Part shown: one piece after another, positions 44,110 to 52,833 of the stretch
Position numbering within the stretch: position 1 is the stretch's first letter
Layout: every line of letters starts with the position of its first letter
NCBI GenBank assembly: GCA_044228795.1
Contig: JBGAUE010000006.1
Location: 62,001-126,000, forward strand
DNA from: M0108 sp044228795
GTDB taxonomy: Bacteria > Pseudomonadota > Gammaproteobacteria > Chromatiales > Chromatiaceae
DNA length: 64,000 nt
Direction: 5' to 3'
Notes under the pieces: generated by a model
Told to the model about the DNA's origin: nothing
Databases searched by the model: none
Seen by the model: the letters and a program-made list of their open reading frames with translations, nothing else
Program-made: the position numbers and the translations under genes

Positions 44110-44901
44110 TCAGGCTGCGTCAGCCTGGCGTTTCTGGTGGCGACGGATCACCTCGCTGGCTAGTGCGAGATAGGCGATCGAACCCCGCGAGGCCTTGTCA
44201 TAGAGGAGGGCCGGTTGACCATGACTCGGGGCCTCGGCCAGACGCACGTTGCGGGGGATGATGGTGCGATAGACCTCCTCGTAAAAGTGGGTCACGAGTT
44301 GGGTCGAGACCTGGTTAGCCAGATTGTTACGGGGGTCATGCATGGTACGCAAGATGCCTTCGATGGCCAGCCCGCTGTTGCGGGTCGCGCGAATCTGGGC
44401 GATGGTATCGAGGAGGGCCGACAGGCCCTCCAAGGCGTAATACTCGCATTGGATTGGGATCAAGACCCCCTGGGCCGCCACCAGGGCATTAACTGTCAGC
44501 ATGTTGAGGGACGGGGGGCAGTCGATGATGACAAATTCGTAGGTCTCGCCCAGCTCCGCCAGGACCTGATGGAGGCGTCGCTCTCGTTGGGCGGATTGCA
44601 TGAGTCCAACCTCGGCGGCGGTCAGGTCGCCATTGGCGGGGATGAGGTCGAAGCCGGGCGCCGGCTCGTCAACCCGGATGATGCAATCCCTGAATTCCAA
44701 GTCACCCAGCATGAGGTCGCAGGCGGAATGGGTCAGATCACGCTTATTGACGCCGCAGCCCATGGTGGCGTTACCTTGCGGGTCCAGGTCCAGGAGCAGG
44801 ATTCTGCGCCTCATAGAGGCCAGGGACGCGGCTAGGTTGACGGCGGTGGTGGTTTTGCCGACGCCGCCCTTTTGGTTGGCGATAGCGATGGTTCTGGCCA
44901 T
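44110..44901 (-). CDS. parA: Chromosome-partitioning ATPase ParA
   Basis: This is a 263-residue Walker-type ATPase with deviant Walker A KGGVGKTTTAVNLA, the FVIIDCPPSLNMLTVNAL region and DLDPQGNATMG. It drives ParB-parS segregation by ATP-dependent DNA binding. It starts 9 bases after rsmG, in the conserved mnmG-rsmG-parA-parB order. Confidence 0.97.
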   Translation of the reverse strand: MARTIAIANQKGGVGKTTTAVNLAASLASMRRRILLLDLDPQGNATMGCGVNKRDLTHSACDLMLGDLEFRDCIIRVDEPAPGFDLIPANGDLTAAEVGLMQSAQRERRLHQVLAELGETYEFVIIDCPPSLNMLTVNALVAAQGVLIPIQCEYYALEGLSALLDTIAQIRATRNSGLAIEGILRTMHDPRNNLANQVSTQLVTHFYEEVYRTIIPRNVRLAEAPSHGQPALLYDKASRGSIAYLALASEVIRRHQKRQADAA

Positions 44902-44910
44902 AGAGGGGTT

Positions 44911-45543
44911 TTAGTCCTGGCGGATCTCGATAAGGTGACGTTCGGCGTGGAGGAAAGGAACCTCCAACCGGTGGACGACGGGGCCGGTGGCCATCAGGGT
45001 GGCAAGCACGGCGTCTGGCCGGCGACCCTTCATCAAGAGCAGGCGGCCAGGACTGGTGAGCAGCGGCATGACCGCCAACCGCCAGCCGTTCAAGTCTGCG
45101 ACACCGCGGGTAATGATAGTAGCGAATTTTTCCCCTGGCCGATATGACTCCATCCGCGCCTGAATCGGCTCGACATTCGTCAGCTCCAGGTCCATCTTGG
45201 CCTGACGGACAAAGCGGACCTTCTTGCCGTTGCTGTCGAGGAGGACGAATCTTCGATCCGGATCCAGGATGGCGAGGGGCAGGCCTGGTAACCCGGCTCC
45301 CGTCCCCAGGTCGAGCACAGATGAGCCCAGCAGGTAGGGGTATACGGCCAGACTGTCGAGCAGGTGGCGGGAAACCATTTCCAGCGGATCCTGTACGGCG
45401 GTCAGGTTGTAGGTGCGGTTCCATCGCACCAGCAGGTCGATAAACTGAATGAGCCGGCGCCGCTGGTCAGCGCTCGGGTCAAGACCGAGGGCCGCCAGCC
45501 CCACGTCGAGCCGGGCACGGGGGGTCGTTATGGCTCCGGTCAT
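44911..45543 (-). CDS. rsmG: 16S rRNA (guanine(527)-N(7))-methyltransferase
   Basis: The 210-residue SAM methyltransferase has WNRTYNLTAVQDP near residue 45, motif I VLDLGTGAGLPGLPLAI, and ITRGVADL later. It methylates G527 N7 in 16S rRNA. The ATG at 45543, with GGCGGA upstream, is preferred over a GTG 12 bases earlier. It is 46 bases after mnmG. Confidence 0.95.
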   Translation of the reverse strand: MTGAITTPRARLDVGLAALGLDPSADQRRRLIQFIDLLVRWNRTYNLTAVQDPLEMVSRHLLDSLAVYPYLLGSSVLDLGTGAGLPGLPLAILDPDRRFVLLDSNGKKVRFVRQAKMDLELTNVEPIQARMESYRPGEKFATIITRGVADLNGWRLAVMPLLTSPGRLLLMKGRRPDAVLATLMATGPVVHRLEVPFLHAERHLIEIRQD

Positions 45544-45589
45544 GACGTCCGCCACAGAAGGATCACCCGCTCAGGTGCGTGGGGGAGAC

Positions 45590-47464
45590 TCATGCCGAGC
45601 GCCGCCGGAGATGGATGAGCAGCAGGGAGATGGCCGCTGGGGTCAACCCGGGGATGCGCCCTGCCTGTCCCAGCGTGGAAGGGCGGACCCTGAGCAGCTT
45701 TTCGCGGACCTCGGATGAGAGGCCGCGTACCTGGTCGAAGGGAAAGTCCGGGGGTAAGGCCGTCTCTTCCTGAGCGCGGTGGCGCTCGATCTCTTGCTGC
45801 TGGCGATCGATATAGCCGGCATACTTGGCCTGGATATCGAGCTGGTCGGCGACCTGGGGGTCCGTCACGCCAGGGCCCAGACCGGGCAGGGTCATCAGCT
45901 CGTGGTATCCAACCTTGGGCCGGGCCAGTAGGTCCAGGGCACGAGTCTCGCGGCGCAGTTCGTCCCCCAGGACCACCCTGGCCTGCTCCGGTTCGATGGC
46001 GGCGGGCCTGAGCCAGGTCTCCCGCAGTCGCTGTTGCTCCTGCGCGATGGCCTCACGCTTTTCCTCGAACCGGCGCCATTGCCCCTCACCCACCAGGCCC
46101 AGGTGGCGTCCCGTTTCCGTCAGGCGCAGGTCAGCATTGTCCTCGCGCAATAGCAGCCGATATTCGGCGCGGCTGGTAAACATACGGTAGGGTTCGGCGG
46201 TGCCGCGGGTGGTGAGATCATCTACCAGGACACCGAGATAGGCCTCATCCCGGCGTGGCCACCAGGGTGGGCGGCCCTGAAACCGCAGGGCGGCGTTAGC
46301 CCCGGCCAGCAGGCCCTGGGCGGCTGCCTCTTCGTAGCCGGTAGTGCCGTTGATCTGGCCCGCCAGGAAGAGTTGGGGCAGGTGGCGCGATTCCAGGGAG
46401 GGGTCAAGATCCCGGGGGTCAAAAAAGTCGTACTCGATGGCATAGCCTGGGCGGGTTATGCGGGCCTGCTCGCACCCCCGGAGACTCCGGACCAGGGCCT
46501 CCTGGACGTCATAGGGTAGGCTGGTAGAAATGCCGTTTGGATAGACCTCCCGTGTCGTCAGACCCTCCGGCTCCATGAAAATCTGATGGCTGGCCTTGTC
46601 GGCGAAGCGGACTATCTTGTCCTCGATCGAGGGGCAATAGCGCGGACCTATCCCCTCGATGAGCCCCGAGTAGAGGGGAGAGCGCGAGAGCCCGGCGCGG
46701 ATGATGTCGTGGGTGCGGTTATTGGTGTGGGCGATGTGACAGCAAACCTGGGGTGGGTGGTCCTCTATGCGGCCAAAGTAGGAGAATACGGGTACGGGCT
46801 CATCGCCGGGCTGCTGCTCCAGCAGGGAGTAATCGATGGTACGGCCGTCGAGGCGCGGCGGGGTCCCAGTCTTAAGCCGCGCCACCTGGAAGGGAAGTGC
46901 CCGCAGGCAGCGCGCCAGGGCATTGGCTGGCGGATCGCCAGCGCGTCCGCCCTCGTGGCTGGCCAGGCCCACATGGATGCGCCCGGCGAGGAAGGTCCCC
47001 ACTGTCAACACCACGCAGGGGGCGCGGAAGACCAGGCCGATCTTGGTGATGACCCCGGCAACTTTGCCCTCCTCTACCAGCAGATCATCCACCGCTTGCT
47101 GGAAGATATCCAGGTGTGGGGCATTTTCCACCGCCGAACGCACCGCCGCTTTATAGAGTATTCGGTCTGCCTGGGCTCGAGTTGCCCGCACTGCCGGTCC
47201 CTTCCGGGCGTTGAGGATGCGGAACTGGATGCCAGCCCGATCTGTTGCCCGGGCCATGAGGCCACCGAGGGCATCAATCTCCTTGACCAGATGTCCCTTG
47301 CCGATACCCCCAATGGCGGGATTGCAGCTCATCTGGCCGATGGTCTCGATGTTGTGGGTCAACAGTAGGGTCGGCACGCCCATACGGGCCGCCGCCAAGG
47401 CCGCCTCGGTCCCCGCGTGGCCGCCACCGACCACGATAACGCCGTAAACTGCCTCAGCAAACAT
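45590..47464 (-). CDS. mnmG: tRNA uridine-5-carboxymethylaminomethyl modification enzyme
   Basis: This is a 624-residue FAD enzyme: the dinucleotide fold VVGGGHAGTEAALAAARMG is at residue 12, and family blocks NPAIGGIGKGHLVKEIDALGG, GTFLAGRIHVG and FTSRAEYRLLLREDNAD follow. With MnmE (54264-55607 here) it modifies U34 of several tRNAs. It is at the usual position before rsmG and parAB. Confidence 0.97.
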   Translation of the reverse strand: MFAEAVYGVIVVGGGHAGTEAALAAARMGVPTLLLTHNIETIGQMSCNPAIGGIGKGHLVKEIDALGGLMARATDRAGIQFRILNARKGPAVRATRAQADRILYKAAVRSAVENAPHLDIFQQAVDDLLVEEGKVAGVITKIGLVFRAPCVVLTVGTFLAGRIHVGLASHEGGRAGDPPANALARCLRALPFQVARLKTGTPPRLDGRTIDYSLLEQQPGDEPVPVFSYFGRIEDHPPQVCCHIAHTNNRTHDIIRAGLSRSPLYSGLIEGIGPRYCPSIEDKIVRFADKASHQIFMEPEGLTTREVYPNGISTSLPYDVQEALVRSLRGCEQARITRPGYAIEYDFFDPRDLDPSLESRHLPQLFLAGQINGTTGYEEAAAQGLLAGANAALRFQGRPPWWPRRDEAYLGVLVDDLTTRGTAEPYRMFTSRAEYRLLLREDNADLRLTETGRHLGLVGEGQWRRFEEKREAIAQEQQRLRETWLRPAAIEPEQARVVLGDELRRETRALDLLARPKVGYHELMTLPGLGPGVTDPQVADQLDIQAKYAGYIDRQQQEIERHRAQEETALPPDFPFDQVRGLSSEVREKLLRVRPSTLGQAGRIPGLTPAAISLLLIHLRRRSA

Positions 47465-47680
47465 AAAGAACTTTTGCCTTAATCATGATGTGTCGTAACG
47501 CGCGCGGTGGTATCTAGTTGGAGTGGGGACTCAAGCGTTGCGAGTTAGGTGCTCGGCTTTTGAATGGCCATTGGTGGGCCGCGGGACGCTTAGCCACCTA
47601 AAACGCTATAGTAACCCCGGGCGTGGGCTCGATCTCGCCATTTCCTACTCAGTTTGCTATCCCAATTGGAGGCCCCTGCC
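47465..47680. other. Divergent intergenic region between mnmG and the moxR operon
   Basis: This 216-base region must hold the promoters of mnmG (left) and of the moxR operon (right). I see no clear -35/-10 pair; a ribosome site at 47668-47672 belongs to the small ORF that follows. Confidence 0.35.
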
Positions 47681-47821
47681 ATGCCAACCGCGAAAAATGG
47701 CGCAGAGTTTTCCCCGCCAGGCCTGGATTCCCAGGGAGTTCAGTGCCTGCCACACATCGCAGGTACCCGGATGGATGGCCTGTTTGCAACTCCGGGCAAG
47801 CCTGGCCAGTCGGGTGACTAG
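47681..47821 (+). CDS. Candidate small ORF (46 aa) upstream of moxR
   Basis: An ATG at 47681 is preceded by GGAGG at the ideal 8-base distance (47668-47672) and opens a 46-codon frame ending in TAG at 47819-47821, four bases before the moxR ATG. The peptide begins MPTAKNGAEF, is rich in Gly and Pro, has one Cys and no membrane segment or known motif. The moxR start itself has a poor ribosome site, so the arrangement looks like a leader or small protein that couples translation of moxR. I do not recognise a family; chance cannot be excluded. Confidence 0.4.
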   Translation: MPTAKNGAEFSPPGLDSQGVQCLPHIAGTRMDGLFATPGKPGQSGD

Positions 47822-47825
47822 GCGC

Positions 47826-48755
47826 ATGGACAGCGGCTTGGCGGGGCAAATGGAAGATGCGCTGCGGGTTGGCACTGAGATCATTCTTGGCAAGGAGCGG
47901 GAACTGCGCCTGGCCATCGCCTGCCTGCTGGCGCGTGGCCATCTCTTGATCGAGGACCTACCCGGTGTCGGCAAGACCACCCTGGCCCATTTGTTGGCGC
48001 GACTACTGGGCCTGGAATTTGCCCGCATCCAATTCACCAGCGATCTGCTACCGGCTGACATCATCGGGGCCTCCATCTTCGAGCGGACGGCGGAACGGTT
48101 TCGTTTCCACCCTGGCCCCCTCTTCGCCGAACTGGTCCTTGCGGATGAAATTAACCGCGCCACCCCCAAGGCACAAAGTGCCCTACTGGAGGCCATGGAG
48201 GAACGACAAGTGACGGTGGAAGGCGAGACCCATCCTCTTCCCGAGCCCTTTTTTGTCATTGCCACCCAGAATCCGACCTACCAAATCGGTACCTTTCCCC
48301 TGCCGGAGTCGCAGCTCGATCGCTTCCTGATGCGTCTGTGCATCGGTTATCCGGCGGAGGCCGCCGAAAAGGCCCTGCTGGCGGGTGAAGACAGGCGGGA
48401 GATGCTGGCCCGGCTGCAACCGGTCCTGGGCCGGGTGGAGATTCGTGCCCTTCAGCTAGCCACCAAACATATTCACGTCTCCCGGCCGATCATCGACTAC
48501 TGTTACGACATTATTGCCTTCACCCGGCGCGCGCCGAACTTGCTTCAGGGCCTGTCGCCCCGAGCCGGGTTGGCCCTGTTGCGCGCGGCCCGGGCCTGGG
48601 CCCTGCTGTCGGGGCGGGACGCCGTCTATCCCGAGGATGTGCAAGCCGTGCTAGGGCCTTGCATCGGCCATCGCCTAGAGGCTGGGGGCGAGGGTGGCCC
48701 CGGTGGCGGTTACGAGGTCGCTGCCCTCATACTGGAACAGGTGCCGGTGCGGTGA
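47826..48755 (+). CDS. MoxR family AAA+ ATPase
   Basis: The 309-residue protein has Walker A DLPGVGKTTLAH, Walker B LVLADEINRATPKAQSALLEAM, sensor I FFVIATQNP and the late family region GLSPRAGLALLRAARAWALL. MoxR ATPases are chaperones paired with DUF58 and other proteins. I chose the ATG at 47826, where the family sequence begins; the frame extends open to 47523 but encodes nothing MoxR-like. The stop overlaps the GTG start of the DUF58 gene (GTGA), so these two and the transglutaminase gene form one operon. Confidence 0.93.
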   Translation: MDSGLAGQMEDALRVGTEIILGKERELRLAIACLLARGHLLIEDLPGVGKTTLAHLLARLLGLEFARIQFTSDLLPADIIGASIFERTAERFRFHPGPLFAELVLADEINRATPKAQSALLEAMEERQVTVEGETHPLPEPFFVIATQNPTYQIGTFPLPESQLDRFLMRLCIGYPAEAAEKALLAGEDRREMLARLQPVLGRVEIRALQLATKHIHVSRPIIDYCYDIIAFTRRAPNLLQGLSPRAGLALLRAARAWALLSGRDAVYPEDVQAVLGPCIGHRLEAGGEGGPGGGYEVAALILEQVPVR

Positions 48756-49825
48756 GGTTGGGAGGGAGGGCGCTTGACTACCTGGCCGCCTTTGTCCGTG
48801 TCTGCCCTCTAACCGCGGGCGGTCAGGCCCGGGTCTTGCCCCGGTCTATCTACATCCTGCCGACGGGGGCCGGCCTGGTTTTCGGCGCCATTCTGCTACT
48901 CATGCTGGTGGGCTCGCTCAATTACCAGAATAATCTGGGCCTGCTCTTTACCTTCCTGACCACTGCCATTGTCCTGGTGTCGATGCACCACACCTGGTTC
49001 AACCTTTTGGGATTGGACGTAACAGCGCGGGGGGGGGCACGAGTCTTCTCCGGCGATCCGGCGATCTTCGAAATCCTGATTACTGCCAAGTCTCTGCGCC
49101 GGCGCACGGATCTGCGCCTGTTCACCGCGGGCCATGTGACGAGATTCACCGATCTGGACCCGGGGGCAACGGCCAGTGCGCGTCTGGCATTGCCGACCCT
49201 GCGGCGCGGTATTTGCCCCCTTGGCCGGCTGACCCTGGAGACCCGCTATCCCCTGGGATTATTCCGTTCCTGGTGTTATCTGGATATAGCGGCGGAGGTG
49301 ATGGTCTACCCTCGTCCTGCTGATCAGGCCCCGGCACCCCTTCCTAGCTCCACCGGCCGTGAGGGAGCCCGAGGTGACAAGGACCCGGGGGCGGATGACT
49401 TCGTTGGCCTGCGCGGTTATCGCCCGGGTGACTCGCCTCGCCAACTGGATTGGAAGGCCTACAGCCGTGGCCGAGGGTTGCTCGCGAAGCAGTTTGGCCG
49501 TGATCGCTCGGATTGGCTTTGGCTCGCTTGGGAGCGCCTGCCCCCTGCGGATATTGAGACCCGCCTGAGCTGGCTGTGCCGCCAAGTGCTGGACGCTACC
49601 CAGGCGGACCAGGACTTTGGTCTGCGCCTGCCAGGTCGCGAGATCGCCCTGGGGCGGGGCGAGACCCAGATGCATCTCTGCCTGGGCGCCTTGGCGCGCT
49701 TTGGCCAAGGACAGTTGGCGTCGGAAGATTTGGGTCCGAACCCGAGCCGGACTCGGTCGCATCCCCGCCACGACCGCAAACTTGGGTGGGGCTCCTTTCG
49801 CGTGGAGGCCAAGGGACAGGTCTGA
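48752..49825 (+). CDS. DUF58 domain-containing protein
   Basis: The product (about 357 residues) has two N-terminal membrane helices (residues 30-75) and the DUF58 signature LRGYRPGDSPRQLDWKAYSR at about 220-240. DUF58 proteins accompany MoxR ATPases; a vWA-like fold and envelope role are suspected. Start: GTG at 48752 within the moxR stop codon, with a TTG two codons later as alternative. It overlaps the transglutaminase gene start by one base. Confidence 0.87.
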   Translation: MRLGGRALDYLAAFVRVCPLTAGGQARVLPRSIYILPTGAGLVFGAILLLMLVGSLNYQNNLGLLFTFLTTAIVLVSMHHTWFNLLGLDVTARGGARVFSGDPAIFEILITAKSLRRRTDLRLFTAGHVTRFTDLDPGATASARLALPTLRRGICPLGRLTLETRYPLGLFRSWCYLDIAAEVMVYPRPADQAPAPLPSSTGREGARGDKDPGADDFVGLRGYRPGDSPRQLDWKAYSRGRGLLAKQFGRDRSDWLWLAWERLPPADIETRLSWLCRQVLDATQADQDFGLRLPGREIALGRGETQMHLCLGALARFGQGQLASEDLGPNPSRTRSHPRHDRKLGWGSFRVEAKGQV

Positions 49826-51843
49826 TGTGGGGTTTTATCCCTCGCCCCCGGTCATCTTTCGATCGGCCGCGTTCTGGTCAGATCGCGGCGGTGTCTGGCA
49901 TCTATGCCATCGCGGGCCTGAACCTGATCCCCCACCTGGCCCCTGGGGTCCTCGGCTATTTTTATCTGCTTTTAGGCTACCGGGCCCTCGCTGTGCGGCT
50001 CCCACGGTTTGAACCCGGTCGCTGGATTCTTCTGTCCCTCGCCCTGGTGGGCGTCATCCTCGTTTACCGTAACTACGGCACTCTCCTTGGCCAGGAAGGC
50101 GGGTCCGCCCTACTGACCCTCCTGCTCGCTCTTAAACTGTTGGAGATACGCAGTCCGAGAGATGTGCGGTTACTGGCCATGCTTTTTGCATTCTGGCTTG
50201 TGATCCACTTCCTGTTCGATCAGTCACCCTGGGTTGCCCTCTACCTCGGTGCCCTGCTGCTCCTGGACATGGCGGTGTTGGCGGACAGCTCCCGGAGCCT
50301 GGCACGGCCCCCAAACCAAATGATTGGCTTGGCTCTGCGGCTTACCCTGCAGGCCCTGCCGCTGACCTTGGTGCTCTTCATCCTCTTCCCACGCCTGGAC
50401 GCCCCCCTCTGGTCATTCCTCTCCGCTGAGGACCAGGCTCGCACGGGCATCAATGACTGGCTCGAACCTGGCTCGGTAAGCGACTTGGTTTTTGACGGCT
50501 CCCTTGCCTTTCGGGTCCGCTTCGAGGGTCCCATGCCCCGGGCCGAGGAACTCTACTGGCGTGGACCCGTGGCATGGAATACCGATGGCCGGCGTTGGCA
50601 GGCCGCCCGGTCCGACCAGTTTTCCGGATTGGCGGCGGAGCCGGGGCGGACCGGGGACCCGGTGAGTTACGAGGTGACGCTAGAGCCCAGCCGCCAGCGC
50701 TGGCTCTTTGCGCTCGACTTGCCGATGGTTACTCCGGAAAAGGATGCCCACCTCACCCACGACTTTCAGTTGCTGGCCGACGAGCCCATCAAGGAGACCC
50801 GAGTTTATCGGGTGACCTCGGCGCCTGCCCAGGACACCGGCGATTTAGCCGAGGCGCAGCGGGATGCTGGGCTTGCGCTACCTGCCAATGTTACGGCGCG
50901 GATGCGAGCGCTCGTAGCGGACTGGCGCACGGTGTCCCCGGAGCCTGCGGCGGTGGTCCAGGCAGGGCTCCGCCATTACAGACAAGAGGCCTTTTACTAC
51001 AGCCTCAGCCCCCCCCGGCTTGGGGATAACCCCGCCGATGAATTTCTATTCGAGACCCGCAAGGGCTTTTGTGAGCACTATGCCAGCAGCTTCGCCCTCC
51101 TGATGCGGATCGCAGGCATTCCTGCCCGTATTGTCATGGGCTATTTGGGGGGTGAACGCAACCCCTTGGGTGCCCACCTCATCGTGCGCCAGTCCGACGC
51201 CCATGCTTGGGTCGAGGTCTGGCTGGAAGGCCAGGGTTGGACCCGGGTCGATCCCACCGCCGCTGTGGCACCTGAGCGCATTGAGCCGAGTCCCGAGCTG
51301 ACCGGCCTGGCCAGCGGCCGCCCCTTGCGTCTGCGTATCGGGGGTGTGGACACCTGGGGGCGGGTGGTCCATGGTTTGCGGCTCTTCGGCGATGCCCTGG
51401 ATGAAAACTGGTACCGATGGGTACTGGGCCTGGACCGTTCCCGCCAACAAGCCCTGCTCGACAGCATTGGCCTCGGCGGCATGCGCGAATATGGCCTTGC
51501 CGTCCTCATGATCTTGGCCGCCAGCCTGGTAATGGGCCTGCTCTTGGTTGCCCTACTGCGCCAGCCGGCTGGCGCGCCACCTGACCCCGTGGAGCGGCTC
51601 TATCGCAAATTTTGCGCTCGCCTGGCCCGTGCGGGCCTCTCCCGCAAGCCCATGGAGGGGCCTTGTGATTATGGTCAGCGGCTGGCCCGGTGGGATCCTC
51701 AATTGGCTGCCCGTTTCCTGTCATTCACCCGGTGTTATGCTAGCCTACGCTATGGTCGTGAACTCGCGGGTAAGAGCGATTTGGATCTATTGAGGCGGGA
51801 ACTGCAGGTTACGCTTCAAAGTTTGCACAAGGCCCGGCGCTGA
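49825..51843 (+). CDS. Transglutaminase-like membrane protein (TgpA family)
   Basis: The 672-residue protein has about six membrane helices in its first 200 residues (TgpA N-terminal region) and a periplasmic transglutaminase-like domain. The catalytic Cys is in KGFCEHYASSFALLMR, His in DAHAWVEVW and Asp in WTRVDPTAAV. One more membrane helix (near residue 565) precedes a cytoplasmic DUF4129-like tail. The family is essential in Pseudomonas aeruginosa; the substrate is unknown. Start at 49825 by TGATG overlap with the DUF58 gene. This moxR-DUF58-tgpA order is typical and supports an envelope function. Confidence 0.93.
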   Translation: MWGFIPRPRSSFDRPRSGQIAAVSGIYAIAGLNLIPHLAPGVLGYFYLLLGYRALAVRLPRFEPGRWILLSLALVGVILVYRNYGTLLGQEGGSALLTLLLALKLLEIRSPRDVRLLAMLFAFWLVIHFLFDQSPWVALYLGALLLLDMAVLADSSRSLARPPNQMIGLALRLTLQALPLTLVLFILFPRLDAPLWSFLSAEDQARTGINDWLEPGSVSDLVFDGSLAFRVRFEGPMPRAEELYWRGPVAWNTDGRRWQAARSDQFSGLAAEPGRTGDPVSYEVTLEPSRQRWLFALDLPMVTPEKDAHLTHDFQLLADEPIKETRVYRVTSAPAQDTGDLAEAQRDAGLALPANVTARMRALVADWRTVSPEPAAVVQAGLRHYRQEAFYYSLSPPRLGDNPADEFLFETRKGFCEHYASSFALLMRIAGIPARIVMGYLGGERNPLGAHLIVRQSDAHAWVEVWLEGQGWTRVDPTAAVAPERIEPSPELTGLASGRPLRLRIGGVDTWGRVVHGLRLFGDALDENWYRWVLGLDRSRQQALLDSIGLGGMREYGLAVLMILAASLVMGLLLVALLRQPAGAPPDPVERLYRKFCARLARAGLSRKPMEGPCDYGQRLARWDPQLAARFLSFTRCYASLRYGRELAGKSDLDLLRRELQVTLQSLHKARR

Positions 51844-51884
51844 TTTGCCACGCCTGTTGAACGGCTCAGCACTTGGATCCGGTG

Positions 51885-52454
51885 TCAAAGCAGCTTTTCA
51901 ATGGCTCTCACTACCTTGTCGCTATCGGGCGAGGTGATGCTGGTGAAGTAATCCACATAATTTCCCTCCCGGTCGATCAGATATTTGTAGAAGTTCCATT
52001 TGGGGTAGGGGGCGCCCGCGGTGGCGAGCCGCTCGAAGAGCGGAGTGGCCTTATCCTTGGTGACGCTGACCTTCTCGAACATGGGGAATTCCACCGAGTA
52101 GGTCAGGCGGCAGAATGTCTGGATCTCCTCCTCGCTACCGGGTTCCTGCTGCATGAAGTCGTTGGAAGGGAAGCCAAGCACCACCAGTCCGCGGTCCTGG
52201 TATTGGCGATAGAGGGCCTCGAGATCCGCGTATTGAGAGGTGAAACCGCATTTGCTGGCGGTGTTGACCACCAGGATTACCTTGCCAAGGTAGGCCTCGC
52301 AGAGGCTCACCTGTTCCTCTCCTGCAAGTCGGCGGATGCTGATATCCAGAAGAGGTGGGCAGGTTGTGCTGGTAATCGGTGTCTCTGAGGCGGATTCGGC
52401 GGTAACACCACTGCTCATCGCTGCTAGCCCGAGGGCAAATAGTGCTGTCTTCAC
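51885..52454 (-). CDS. Glutathione peroxidase family protein, likely exported
   Basis: The 189-residue protein has a Sec-like signal peptide (MKTALFALGLAAMSSGVTAES) and a thioredoxin-fold peroxidase domain. The peroxidatic Cys is in VNTASKCGFTSQY; Gln is in GFPSNDFMQQEPG; Trp and Asn are in PKWNFYKY, completing the catalytic set. It reduces hydroperoxides, using thioredoxin or glutathione. A signal peptide is uncommon for bacterial members and suggests a periplasmic site. It is alone on the minus strand, convergent with the tgpA gene. Confidence 0.9.
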   Translation of the reverse strand: MKTALFALGLAAMSSGVTAESASETPITSTTCPPLLDISIRRLAGEEQVSLCEAYLGKVILVVNTASKCGFTSQYADLEALYRQYQDRGLVVLGFPSNDFMQQEPGSEEEIQTFCRLTYSVEFPMFEKVSVTKDKATPLFERLATAGAPYPKWNFYKYLIDREGNYVDYFTSITSPDSDKVVRAIEKLL

Positions 52455-52833
52455 GTTGGGTTATCCTGGGTGAATATGGAATATTCTTCAGGTGAAGTGG
52501 AGCGAACCCGTGAAATTTCAACCACGGCATGACGCCAGCTTGGAGGAGACATTACCATCAATGACGGTAATGGGAGGCGACAGGGTTGCAGCCGCGTTCG
52601 GGGTTCGGTGGAACTGGCCTCTCCATCCTTATTGCGAATGGGGGTCTCAAGTCCTGCTTAATTTGCTGGGACCTATTCTTCAAGTGCGGGGGGTAACTCT
52701 TGATGCTGACTACTGATGTTGCCATTACATCCGGTAAACAGCCGCTGATTGCCCCAGGTCCCTGGATTTGGAAGATCCCGCGTTGGGAGAATCCCCTGGG
52801 TTCGGTTGATCGCGGAGGCTGAGGCACCCGAGC
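52455..52833. other. Intergenic region upstream of the glutathione peroxidase gene
   Basis: This 379-base gap holds no convincing gene. It contains an inverted repeat CATTACC...GGTAATG (52550-52556 and 52566-52572, 9-base loop), a possible operator about 95 bases before the peroxidase start. Nothing else was recognised; a 74-codon plus-strand frame is taken as noise. Confidence 0.4.
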
